Shown: piece after piece, positions 45,801 through 55,184 of the stretch
Layout: the number at the start of each line of letters is the position of its first letter
How positions within the stretch are numbered: position 1 is the first letter of the stretch
NCBI GenBank assembly: GCA_965207345.1
Contig: OZ242280.1
Span: forward strand, 930,001 to 994,000
Length of the DNA stretch: 64,000 nt
From: G965207345 sp965207345
Lineage (GTDB): Bacteria; Pseudomonadota; Gammaproteobacteria; PS1; Pseudothioglobaceae
Reading direction: 5' to 3'
Translations under genes and position numbers: made by a program
Notes under the pieces: generated by a model
Databases searched by the model: none
The model's input: the letters and a program-made list of their open reading frames with translations, nothing else
Told to the model about the DNA's origin: nothing

Positions 45801-46945
45801 GTGTGCGTAATAAATTAAAGAATCAGGTACTTAAAAAATCTGTGGAAAATTGTAATAGAGGTGAAAACCTTAGTCGTGAAAAACTTAGCTTATTAGAGGT
45901 TGTCCTTTTTGCTAAACTCAAAGTTGAAGATGAGGAGATTAACAGAGAAGTAAGCTATTTATTAAAACAAATAAAAATCAAAGAAAAAGAGTTTGGTGAA
46001 TTTTTTGACAATGAAAATAAAAAAATTAACGAAGGCGCTGAATTACCACCAGGCGCTATGAAAATGGTTAAAGTATATGTTGCAAGCCGCAAAGCAGTTC
46101 AAGTTGGTGATAAAATGGCAGGTCGGCACGGGAATAAAGGCGTTATTTCGCGTATTTCTCCGATTGAAGATATGCCTTATCTTGCCGATGGTTCAACCGT
46201 AGATGTAGTGTTAAATCCGCTTGGTGTGCCGTCTCGGATGAATGTCGGGCAAGTCTTAGAGGCGCACTTAGGTTATGCAGCTAAAGGTTTAGGGCGTAAA
46301 ATTGCAAAAATTCTTGATGAGAAGCGCACCGATATGATTAGTGAGATACGTGCATTCTTGCATAAAGTTTATAATCATTACGGAAAAAAAGAAACTTTAA
46401 CTGAATTGAGTGATGCAGAGATTATTACACTAGCAAATAATTTGCACGCTGGTGTGCCGATGGCAACTCCTGTTTTTGATGGTATAGCTGAGAAAGATAT
46501 TAAATCGCTTCTTAAATTGGCTGATTTGCCTGAAAGTGGGCAGGAACGATTATATGATGGCAGAACAGGCGAGTCTTTTGATAGAAAAGTTACTGTTGGT
46601 TACATGTATATTTTAAAACTCAATCATTTAGTAGATGACAAGATGCATGCTCGTTCCACTGGCCCTTATAGTTTAGTAACACAACAGCCGCTCAGTGGTA
46701 AAGCGCAGTTTGGTGGTCAACGTTTTGGTGAAATGGAAGTTTGGGCACTAGAGGCATACGGTGCTGCTTACACACTTCGGGAAATGCTCACGGTTAAATC
46801 AGATGATGTTTCAGGCCGTGCAAGGATGTATAAAAATATTGTTGATGGTAATAACGAAATTGAAGCACTTACACCTGAATCATTTAATGTGCTTATTAAA
46901 GAGGTAAGAGCTTTAGCTATTGATATTGAATTAGATCAATACTAA
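42845..46945 (+). CDS. rpoB: RNA polymerase beta subunit
   Basis: This 1366-aa subunit forms the main active-site cleft. The rifampicin region is clear: [22 protein letters not shown] (quoted in part as [12 protein letters not shown]), and [20 protein letters not shown] follows. The C-terminal [28 protein letters not shown] block is intact. Rif-site Asp, His and Ser residues are the wild type. It is followed by rpoC after 24 bases. Confidence 0.99.
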   Translation: [1366 protein letters not shown]

Positions 46946-46969
46946 TTTAAGCATAAAAGGAGAAGTTAA

Positions 46970-49900
46970 TTGAAAGATTTATTAAAAATTCATAAGCAAC
47001 AAAATAAAGATAAAAATTTTGACGCAATTCGCGTTGGACTTGCCTCGCCCGATAAAATTCGCTCATGGTCTTTTGGTGAAGTGAAAAAATCAGAAACTAT
47101 TAATTATCGAACTTTCAAGCCTGAACGAGAAGGGTTATTTTGCGCTAAAATTTTTGGGCCTACTAAAGATTTTGAGTGTTTATGCGGCAAATATAAACGT
47201 ATGAAGTTTCGCAATGTTATGTGTGAAAAATGTGGCGTTGAAGTAACTTATTCTAAAGTGCGTCGTGAACGTATGGGACATATAGAACTTGCTGCACCTG
47301 TGGCGCATATTTGGTATTTAAAATCTCTGCCTTCTCGTTTAGGATTATTGTTAGATATGGCGCTCAAAGATATTGAGCGCGTGTTATATTTTGAAGCATT
47401 TTTAGTTACTGATATTGGCAGCAGTGATTTATCTTATAAGCAACTTTTGACTGAGGAGATGTATTTTAATGCCCTAGATAATTACGGTGATGATGCCTTT
47501 GAGGCAAAAATGGGCGCTGAAGCATTGGAGCAAATTTTACGAGAAATGAATTTAAAGGCGGAATCAGAAAAACTCAGAGAGGAAAATGAACAAACAAAAT
47601 CAGAAACAAAACTTAAAAAAATTAGTAAACGTTTGAAACTCATTGAGTCATTGATTCATTCTGGTAATAAACCTGAGTGGATGATTTTAAATGTTTTGCC
47701 AGTGTTGCCGCCTGATTTAAGGCCACTTGTGCCATTAGATGGTGGACGCTTTGCCACGAGTGATTTAAACGATTTATACCGAAGAGTCATTAATCGTAAC
47801 GCTCGTTTAGCAAGATTACTAGAATTAGGTGCCCCTGATATTATTGTGCGTAATGAGAAAAGAATGCTACAAGAAGCGGTTGATTCACTTATTGATAATG
47901 GTCGTCGCGGTCGTGCTGTAGTCGGAAATAATCATAGACCACTTAAATCTATTTCGGATATGATTAAAGGAAAACAGGGGCGTTTTCGGCAGAACTTATT
48001 AGGTAAGCGCGTTGACTACTCTGGGCGTTCAGTTATTGTAGTTGGGCCTTATTTGAAGCTACATCAGTGTGGTTTGCCAAAGAAGATGGCATTGGAATTA
48101 TTTAAGCCATTTGTTTTTCATAAGTTACAAGAACAAGGATTAGCTTCGTCTATTAAAGCAGCTAAAAAAATAGTGGAGAGTGAGAGTGCAGAAGTATGGG
48201 ATATTTTGGAAAATGTAGTTTATCAACATCCTATACTACTTAATCGTGCGCCAACACTGCATCGTTTAGGTATACAAGCCTTTGAACCTTTGCTTGTGGA
48301 AGGTAAGGCAATTCAACTGCACCCGCTTGTTTGTACGGCGTTTAATGCAGATTTTGATGGCGATCAAATGGCAGTGCACATTCCGCTTTCAGAAGAAGCG
48401 CAATTAGAGGCTAGAACGCTGATGCTTGCTTCTAATAATGTGTTGTCCCTGGCAAATGGCGATCCAATCATCATTCCATCCCAAGATGTTGTTTTAGGCC
48501 TTTATTATATGACGCGTCGTAAATATTTTCAAAAAGGTGAAGGTATGGTGTTTGTCAGTGCTACTGAGGTATATAATGCTTATGATACAAATTCAGTATC
48601 TTTACATGCTAGTGTCAAGCTGAGGGTTAACAATTATAGGTTAAATGATAAAAATATTTATGAGATATATAATACTCATATTGTTGATACAACGGTAGGG
48701 CGCGCTATTTTTTCTACTATCCTGCCACATGGTATTGATTATGAACTTATCAATAAGCCGCTCAGTAAAAAAGCAGTATCTAAATTAATTTATACTTGTT
48801 ATCATCAGTTACCACTCAAAGATACGGTTGTATTTGCTGATAAGATGATGTATATGGGTTTTGAGTTTTCAACGAAATCTGGTATTTCATTTTGTGCAGA
48901 TGATATGATTATTCCTAAAGAAAAATCTGCATTAATTTCTGCTGCTGAAGAACAAATCAAAGAGGTGCAAAATCAGTTTGCATCGGGTGTTGTTACTGAT
49001 GGTGAGCGTTATAATAAAGTCATTGATATTTGGTCGCGTACCTCTGAAGAGGTTGCACAGTCAATGATGGATAAAGTGGGTTTTGAAGAGGTATATGTTT
49101 CTAAAAGAAAAAAAGAGAAAAAACCATCCTTTAATTCCATTTATATGATGGCAGATTCAGGTGCGCGTGGTTCACCTGCACAAATTCGTCAATTAGGCGG
49201 TATGCGTGGTCTGATGGCAAAACCTGATGGTTCTATTATAGAAACGCCTATTACCGCAAATTTTCGTGAAGGACTTAATATTTTGCAATATTTTATTTCA
49301 ACGCATGGTGCACGCAAAGGCTTGGCAGATACAGCGCTTAAAACAGCAAATTCTGGTTATTTGACGCGTCGTTTGGTTGACGTAGCACAAGATGTGGTTG
49401 TTATTGAAGAGGATTGTAAAACAAATCATGGCCTTACTATGAAAGCAGTAATTGAGGGCGGTAATATCGTGCAGACACTTGCAGATAGTATTTTAGGGCG
49501 TGTTCTTTGTGAAGAGGTATTGGATGAAAATAGCAAGATATTGCTTGAAAAAAATATATTGGTAAATGAAACACATACTGCACTGATGCAGGCACATGGT
49601 GTTGAATCAGCTAAGGTTCGTTCTACTATTACTTGTGAGACAAATTATGGTGTTTGTGCATATTGTTACGGCAGTGATATGGCACGCGGTGATTTAGTTA
49701 ATAGAGGTGAAGCAGTTGGTGTAATTGCTGCACAGTCTATCGGTGAACCCGGCACACAATTAACGATGCGTACTTTTCACATTGGTGGTACTGCTCAGGC
49801 AACCTCTATTGTCAATAGTGTTGTTGTCAACGCAGATGGTGTGGTTCATTTTGAAAATATTAGGTATGTCATTAATGTTAATGAACAATTAGTGGTCACC

Positions 49901-51160
49901 TCTCGTTCTGGTGAAATTGTTATTAAAGATAAAAAAGCTAGAGAAAAAGAGCGTTATAAATTACCTTACGGTGCACTTATTCACGTAAAAGATGGTGATA
50001 AAGTTAATGCTAGAGATAAAATTGTAAATTGGGATCCACACACACATCCTATTATTTCTGATTATTCTGGCATTATTATTTTTGAGGATTTTATTGAGGG
50101 TATAACCATCGCAAAAAACACTGACTCACTTACAGGTCTTTCTTATTTTGAAGTGATTCCAGAGGGAGAAAGAAGTCCTTCAGGTAAAGGCATCAAGCCT
50201 TTGTTAAAACTTATGTCAATTAATAAGAAAAATAGAAAAAAAACAGAGGAGGTACTTTCGCATCATTATTTGCCTGAAAGAGCAAAAATTAACTTAAAGG
50301 AAAAACAAGTGATTCACGCAGGCGACATACTGGCTAAAATTCCACGAGAGAGTTCTCGTAATACTGATATTACTGGCGGTCTTCCACGCGTTGCTGATTT
50401 ATTTGAGGCAAGAAAAGCTAAAGACCATGCTATTCTTGCTGAGGTTAGCGGTGTGGTGAATCTTGGTAAGGAAACAAAAAGTAAAGTGCGTTTAATAATT
50501 ACAGATAATGACGGTAATAAGATTGAGACTATGATTCATAAATGGCGTCAAATTAATGTTTTTGAAGGTGAGCGTGTTGTCAGGGGTGATATTATTTCTG
50601 ATGGCCCAAGCAATGCACACGATATTTTGCGCCTATTGGGCGTTGAAGCATTGGCACATTATTTAGTCAAAGAAGTGCAAGATGTTTATCGTTTACAAGG
50701 TGTGAGAATTAGCAATAAGCATATTGAAGTGATTATTAAACAGATGTTAAGAAAAGTAGAAATAACTGATACAGGTGATTCTTCATTTGTAAAAGGAGAA
50801 ATTACAGAGTATGTGCGCGTGCGCCTTGAAAATGGGGTATTAGAAGAAAGTAATAAAAAGCCTATTCAATATAAACGTCTGCTTATGGGAATTACTAAAG
50901 CATCTCTTGCGACTGAATCCTTTATTTCTGCTGCTTCCTTTCAAGAAACAACGCGCGTATTAACTGAAGCAGCAATTACAGGCAGATGCGATGACTTACA
51001 TGGCTTAAAAGAAAACGTTATTGTTGGCCGCCTTATTCCAGCAGGTAGTGGATTTCTTGCACATGAATCGCGTAAAAAGCGTCGTTTAGATAAAAGCATG
51101 GGTATTATAGGCAAAAAAGCACAGTTAGCCGATGAATTAAATCAAGTGGGCGCCAGCTAG
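46970..51160 (+). CDS. rpoC: RNA polymerase beta-prime subunit
   Basis: This 1396-aa subunit holds the catalytic magnesium in NADFDGDQM. The N-terminal zinc site uses CLCGKYKRM and CEKCG, and the second site uses CETNYGVCAYCYG. The bridge helix and trigger loop region are present. The start codon is TTG 46970, behind a strong AAAAGGAGAAG ribosome site. It ends the rpoBC operon. Confidence 0.99.
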   Translation: MKDLLKIHKQQNKDKNFDAIRVGLASPDKIRSWSFGEVKKSETINYRTFKPEREGLFCAKIFGPTKDFECLCGKYKRMKFRNVMCEKCGVEVTYSKVRRERMGHIELAAPVAHIWYLKSLPSRLGLLLDMALKDIERVLYFEAFLVTDIGSSDLSYKQLLTEEMYFNALDNYGDDAFEAKMGAEALEQILREMNLKAESEKLREENEQTKSETKLKKISKRLKLIESLIHSGNKPEWMILNVLPVLPPDLRPLVPLDGGRFATSDLNDLYRRVINRNARLARLLELGAPDIIVRNEKRMLQEAVDSLIDNGRRGRAVVGNNHRPLKSISDMIKGKQGRFRQNLLGKRVDYSGRSVIVVGPYLKLHQCGLPKKMALELFKPFVFHKLQEQGLASSIKAAKKIVESESAEVWDILENVVYQHPILLNRAPTLHRLGIQAFEPLLVEGKAIQLHPLVCTAFNADFDGDQMAVHIPLSEEAQLEARTLMLASNNVLSLANGDPIIIPSQDVVLGLYYMTRRKYFQKGEGMVFVSATEVYNAYDTNSVSLHASVKLRVNNYRLNDKNIYEIYNTHIVDTTVGRAIFSTILPHGIDYELINKPLSKKAVSKLIYTCYHQLPLKDTVVFADKMMYMGFEFSTKSGISFCADDMIIPKEKSALISAAEEQIKEVQNQFASGVVTDGERYNKVIDIWSRTSEEVAQSMMDKVGFEEVYVSKRKKEKKPSFNSIYMMADSGARGSPAQIRQLGGMRGLMAKPDGSIIETPITANFREGLNILQYFISTHGARKGLADTALKTANSGYLTRRLVDVAQDVVVIEEDCKTNHGLTMKAVIEGGNIVQTLADSILGRVLCEEVLDENSKILLEKNILVNETHTALMQAHGVESAKVRSTITCETNYGVCAYCYGSDMARGDLVNRGEAVGVIAAQSIGEPGTQLTMRTFHIGGTAQATSIVNSVVVNADGVVHFENIRYVINVNEQLVVTSRSGEIVIKDKKAREKERYKLPYGALIHVKDGDKVNARDKIVNWDPHTHPIISDYSGIIIFEDFIEGITIAKNTDSLTGLSYFEVIPEGERSPSGKGIKPLLKLMSINKKNRKKTEEVLSHHYLPERAKINLKEKQVIHAGDILAKIPRESSRNTDITGGLPRVADLFEARKAKDHAILAEVSGVVNLGKETKSKVRLIITDNDGNKIETMIHKWRQINVFEGERVVRGDIISDGPSNAHDILRLLGVEALAHYLVKEVQDVYRLQGVRISNKHIEVIIKQMLRKVEITDTGDSSFVKGEITEYVRVRLENGVLEESNKKPIQYKRLLMGITKASLATESFISAASFQETTRVLTEAAITGRCDDLHGLKENVIVGRLIPAGSGFLAHESRKKRRLDKSMGIIGKKAQLADELNQVGAS

Positions 51161-51292
51161 TCGTCTTAGCGCATATAAAGATGTTTTTTATTTAACACGA
51201 TTGATTGTAGGCGTTAGTTAGTATTTTTTCAGTTGATTTTCATATTCTATGCACGTAGATGGTTTATTTATTAATATTTTTTTATGTAAAAT

Positions 51293-52762
51293 ATGCATGG
51301 TGATGAACAGGACCTAGAAGCGTTAGCAAAGCAAGGTTTTAATTATGTGCCGATTTGTCGTGAGATTGTCGCAGATACAGAAACACCGCTTAGTGTCTAT
51401 TTAAAGTTAGCATATACACCATATTCTTATTTGTTTGAATCAGTTGAATCTGATGAAGAATGGGGACGTTATTCTATTATTGGTTTATCGGCAGAAAAGG
51501 TGGTAAAAGTTTTTGCTAACGAGATTTGTCTATATTCCTCTGCAGATAAATTGATTGAAACAACAACTGTCGCCGATCCACTTAAATGGATAGAGGCATT
51601 TAAAGACAAATATAAAGTTCCACGTATAAATACTAATATGCCAAACTTTAATGGCGGTTTGGTTGGTTATTTTGGGTATGAAACTATTCGTTATATTGAG
51701 CCTAAATTAATTGGTTATGATAATAAAGATGAATTAGGCGTGCCTGATATTTTGCTTATGGTTTCTGCTGATTTAGTAATTTTTGATAACCTAAAACATC
51801 GTGCTTTTTTAATTACACATATTAATCCACATACCGCATCTTATCAAAACGCATCAAAGCATCTTGATAAAACTATTCGCAAACTTAGAGAAAATTCATA
51901 TTATATTGCCCATCATAAAGAGAATAGCGATTTATTATTTGAATCCAGTTTTGGCGAAGAAGACTTTAAAAAAGCAGTAATAAAAATTAAAAAATATATT
52001 ACACAAGGTGACGTAATGCAAGTTGTGTTATCGCAGCGTCTTAGCAGAAAATTTAGTGCACCGCCTATTAATTTATATCGTGCATTAAGAAGATTGAACC
52101 CTTCTCCTTATATGTATTTTTTGCATTTAGATGATTTCCATATTATTGGCTCATCACCAGAAATTTTGGTGCGTGTTGAAAAGGGCAGTGCAACAGTTCG
52201 CCCACTTGCTGGAACAAGAAAACGTGGCGTGGATACGGCTGAAGATAAAGTACTGGAAAAAGATTTACTTTCTGATAAAAAAGAATTAGCCGAACATTTG
52301 ATGTTAATTGATTTAGGACGCAATGATTTAGGACGTATTGCAAAAGTTGGTAGCGTTGTGGTAAATGAGCAAATGGCAATTGAAAAATATTCTCATGTGA
52401 TGCATATTGTCTCCAATGTGTGCTGTGATTTAAGAGATGATGTATCGCTTATGGACGTTTTGAGAGCAACATTTCCAGCAGGCACTTTAAGTGGTGCTCC
52501 TAAAGTACGGGCAATGGAAATTATTGCTGAATTAGAACCCATCAAACGCAATATTTATGCAGGCGCTATCGGTTATTTATCTTGGCATAATGATATGGAT
52601 TTAGCCATTGCTATTCGCACTGCAGTGATTAAAAATAAACGGCTTGCAATACAAGCGGGTGCTGGTATAGTTTATGATTCTAAGCCACATTCAGAATGGC
52701 AGGAGACGATGCAAAAAGCACAGGCTTTATTCAAGGCAACAGAAAATATTAATCAATATTAA
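51293..52762 (+). CDS. trpE: Anthranilate synthase component I
   Basis: This 489-aa enzyme converts chorismate to anthranilate, the first step of tryptophan synthesis, with ammonia from a TrpG partner. It starts ATG 51293. The chorismate-binding block is intact: PSPYMYFLHLDDF, GSSPEILVRVEKG, RPLAGTRKRG, DLGRNDLGRI and FPAGTLSGAPKVRAME. The feedback-inhibition region near the N-terminus is present. No trpG, trpD or trpC follows, so the trp genes are scattered. Confidence 0.96.
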   Translation: MHGDEQDLEALAKQGFNYVPICREIVADTETPLSVYLKLAYTPYSYLFESVESDEEWGRYSIIGLSAEKVVKVFANEICLYSSADKLIETTTVADPLKWIEAFKDKYKVPRINTNMPNFNGGLVGYFGYETIRYIEPKLIGYDNKDELGVPDILLMVSADLVIFDNLKHRAFLITHINPHTASYQNASKHLDKTIRKLRENSYYIAHHKENSDLLFESSFGEEDFKKAVIKIKKYITQGDVMQVVLSQRLSRKFSAPPINLYRALRRLNPSPYMYFLHLDDFHIIGSSPEILVRVEKGSATVRPLAGTRKRGVDTAEDKVLEKDLLSDKKELAEHLMLIDLGRNDLGRIAKVGSVVVNEQMAIEKYSHVMHIVSNVCCDLRDDVSLMDVLRATFPAGTLSGAPKVRAMEIIAELEPIKRNIYAGAIGYLSWHNDMDLAIAIRTAVIKNKRLAIQAGAGIVYDSKPHSEWQETMQKAQALFKATENINQY

Positions 52763-52967
52763 CACTATAGAATCAAAGGTCTTCTAAAATTTGATTGACT
52801 TTATTTTAATAAATTATATCAAGGACAAAGAATTTTTTATTTGCATTCCTTCATATTTTACTTTGTAAAATATTACCTTTTAGTTTTTTAAAAAGGTAAA
52901 ATAGTAGCTACTCGCACCTGGTAAACAGGAAAGCGTCCCACTTTGAAACTTTGATGTTACACTTTAT
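52763..52967. other. Intergenic region before the ZIP transporter
   Basis: This 205-base AT-rich gap has no gene that I can support. A GC-richer patch near 52906-52942 does not match a riboswitch I can name. Confidence 0.3.
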
Positions 52968-53804
52968 TTGAATTTTGTTCTGCCCTTATTATTTAGATTA
53001 ATTTTGGACTTGTTACTATTAATTGTTATTTTTACCGCCATAGGTGGCGTGCTAAGCGTTTTGTTTGCCGGTATTTTTTTATTCTTAGCTAAAGATTTAA
53101 GAGATAAAATCCTGCCACACGGTATTAGTTTTGCTATTGGGGCATTATTGGCAGTGGCATTTTGGGGTTTGATTCCTCATGCTTTTGAGGAGCTTAAACC
53201 TGAGCAATTTCAATATCTCTCCGGTACTATTTTAGCAGGTATTTTTGGTTTTTTTATACTTGAAAAACTATTGATTTGGCGACATTATCATTCTAGCTCT
53301 TACGAGACAGATTTTGATAAAGGAAGTATAGATTATGGTGGTTATAAGTCTGCTGGTAAGCTGATTATTATAGGCGATGGTATCCACAACTTTGTTGATG
53401 GTATATTAATTGCCGCCGCTTTTTTAACCGATGTCAAATTAGGCATTGCCACTAGTATAGCAGTGGCAGCACATGAGATTCCACAGGAAGTTGGTGATTT
53501 TGCTATTCTTCTGCAAAGTGGATATAGTAGAGCTAGGGCTTTGTCTTATAATGTGCTTACTAGTCTTACAACTGTCATCGGTGGCGTGCTTGCTTATTAT
53601 AGTCTGGAGGGTTTACATAGTATTTTGCCATTTTTTCTAGCCTTAGCAGCATCTAGTTTTATTTATATTGCAGTTGCAGATTTAATTCCCACATTACATA
53701 AAAAAACGGATGTAAAAACTGCGTTGCAGCAGATTGTGTTAATCCTTGCTGGTGTGGTACTTATTAGCTCTTTGCACATTGTCAATGGGGATCATGCAAT
53801 TTAA
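52968..53804 (+). CDS. ZIP family divalent metal transporter
   Basis: This 278-aa membrane protein has about eight membrane segments. The metal path motif HNFVDGILIAAAF is in segment 4 and HEIPQEVGDFAIL is in segment 5, both typical of ZIP (ZupT/GufA-like) transporters that bring zinc or other divalent metals into the cytoplasm. It starts at TTG 52968; there is no better ATG. With the CDF exporter at 61300 it could help balance zinc. Confidence 0.9.
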   Translation: MNFVLPLLFRLILDLLLLIVIFTAIGGVLSVLFAGIFLFLAKDLRDKILPHGISFAIGALLAVAFWGLIPHAFEELKPEQFQYLSGTILAGIFGFFILEKLLIWRHYHSSSYETDFDKGSIDYGGYKSAGKLIIIGDGIHNFVDGILIAAAFLTDVKLGIATSIAVAAHEIPQEVGDFAILLQSGYSRARALSYNVLTSLTTVIGGVLAYYSLEGLHSILPFFLALAASSFIYIAVADLIPTLHKKTDVKTALQQIVLILAGVVLISSLHIVNGDHAI

Positions 53805-53915
53805 TTTTAATAAGATAATATCCTCTCTAGCTAAATTTAGTGTACAGGAAAGAACTCACTACCTGTTCTCCAGTGTAGAGTGCTCTTCTGGGAGTCAAGT
53901 AGTATGCTAATGAAT

Positions 53916-53968
53916 CAAGCCGTTACCTATTTTTGGTATTTTTTAGATAAGACTTTTAAAAAGCATTT
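53916..53968 (+). repeat. Terminal inverted repeat, left side of the miniature element
   Basis: Starts CAAGCCGTTACC and ends AAAAAGCATTT. It pairs with 54444-54496 on the opposite strand and lies directly after the TAATGAAT direct repeat. Confidence 0.85.
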
Positions 53969-54095
53969 GACAAATCACTTAATTTTAGTTTATAAGGCTA
54001 TTATTTTTTACTATAAAAGAAGCATAAAAGCGTTATTTACTAGTTTTAAAAAAATATACAGCAAGTAATAATACTTAAAATATATCCTTTATTTT

Positions 54096-54496
54096 AAAAC
54101 CCATACTTGCCTTGAAGCATTTAGATATTTTCTTTATCACTAGCACTGCTCTTTTGGTTATTAAACACTTCTAGTTCTATAGAATTCTTCAAAAAGGAGT
54201 AAAGCATTTTAGCAAGCTGTTTTTTGATATATGCACGTTTGCTACCCTAGCTTCTTGTTATGCTCTTTGTATCGATACCTAACTTGGATAGATATATCTA
54301 TGTCCGCACGTGTCATTCTATTTTCAAGCTCAGTGCTAATGCTTTTAAAGAGATTTATTTTTCAAATAGTCTCATAGATTTCTTTAATTATTCATTCATA
54401 AAATATTAAATTGGAGCTCATTATATAATTTAGTGCTTTTACTAAATGCTTTTTAAAAGTCTTATCTAAAAAATACCAGGAATAGGTAATGGTTTG
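54096..54496 (-). repeat. 401-bp inverted repeat, copy B
   Basis: This is the inverted, nearly identical copy of 5885-6285, with one substitution seen and no gaps. It contains the same decayed frame and orphan gene end. With copy A it forms a 48-kb-spaced inverted pair. Confidence 0.92.
54444..54496 (-). repeat. Terminal inverted repeat, right side of the miniature element
   Basis: Identical by eye to the inverted copy of 5885-5937, and 49 of 53 positions match the opposite end of this element. Confidence 0.85.
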
Positions 54497-54497
54497 T

Positions 54498-54650
54498 TAA
54501 TGAATATTCGTGTAAATAGCTTTTAGGTATCTATCCATTAAGCACTTCAACTGCTGTCATGGGAGCGATAATTTCAAAACACAGCATTGCTGGATTTTAG
54601 ATGGGAAATTTAATTAAAAAATTTTGTGTTGACAGAGGGGAGTTTGTATT
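54498..54650. other. Region between the element and tRNA-Arg
   Basis: This starts with the second TAATGAAT repeat. I see no gene. It is downstream of the minus-strand tRNA-Arg. Confidence 0.35.
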
Positions 54651-54727
54651 TGGTGCGTCCGAGGTGATTTGAACACCCGACTCTTGGCTTCGGAGGCCAA
54701 TACTCTATCCAGCTGAGCTACGGACGC
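54651..54727 (-). tRNA. tRNA-Arg (anticodon CCG)
   Basis: On the minus strand the 77-nt cloverleaf has acceptor GCGTCCG/CGGACGC, the anticodon stem TTGGC/GCCAA around CTCCGAA (CCG), a GGTGTTCAAATCACC T-arm, and an encoded CCA tail. It decodes CGG. It lies about 150 bases from the miniature element. Confidence 0.95.
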
Positions 54728-54824
54728 TTTAATCAAAAAATATTTGTGCAAAAAATTCTTCAAAAATTAGTTTGAATTTTAAGCTAAAAAACCCTAATCT
54801 AAAAATTTTAGCGTGGTAAATTTC

Positions 54825-55163
54825 TTATTTTTTATCGGGTTTGCAAAAGATATTTTGCATATGTGCGATGAGTTTAAGAATGTTAATATCGGTAATTTTA
54901 CACAATATTCTGTTGCCCTCACGCCGAGATTCTAAAATATTTTTAGAACGCAGAATATCAATATGCTGCGACACATTGCTTTGCGAAGATTGGACTAAGT
55001 CAACAACTTCCAGTACTGATAATTCACCATCTTTAATCACACAAAGTATTTTAAGCCTTAAAGGGTGAGACATTGCTTTTAAGATGTGCGCCGCTTTATC
55101 AATATCCTCATCACGATACATCCAATCACTTGCATTAACATCAAAAGAAGGAGAACTCATCAT
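54825..55163 (-). CDS. ArsR-family transcriptional regulator
   Basis: This 112-aa protein has the winged-helix DNA-binding fold of ArsR regulators. AHILKAMSHPLRLKILCVI is the first helix pair (about residues 25-43). The recognition helix is SSQSNVSQHIDILRSKNIL. No classic metal-binding CVC motif is visible, although scattered cysteines (LCVI, LCKI, FCKP) exist. The signal is unknown; it could be redox or a non-metal cue. It lies 21 bases downstream of the mlaC-like gene on the same strand, probably in one transcript. Confidence 0.9.
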   Translation of the reverse strand: MMSSPSFDVNASDWMYRDEDIDKAAHILKAMSHPLRLKILCVIKDGELSVLEVVDLVQSSQSNVSQHIDILRSKNILESRREGNRILCKITDINILKLIAHMQNIFCKPDKK

Positions 55164-55184
55164 TAAATTCTCGCAAAAGTAATA

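Larger units (their letters stand above)
53916..54497 (-). mobile_element. Miniature inverted-repeat element related to the OMP segment
   Basis: This 0.58-kb unit has 53-bp terminal inverted repeats (53916-53968 and 54444-54496) with 4 mismatches. It is flanked by an 8-bp direct repeat, TAATGAAT, at 53908-53915 and 54498-54505. It codes for nothing intact. Read on the minus strand it equals the left 401 bases of the 5.9-kb segment joined, within the gene-end repeat, to the tail that follows the full outer-membrane gene. So it looks like the same element with the gene deleted. The 8-bp duplication suggests transposition; which transposase moved it is unknown. Confidence 0.8.

Noticed and set aside
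52906..52942. Metal riboswitch before the ZIP transporter
   Set aside because: I looked for the conserved loops of the manganese-type riboswitch and did not find them.
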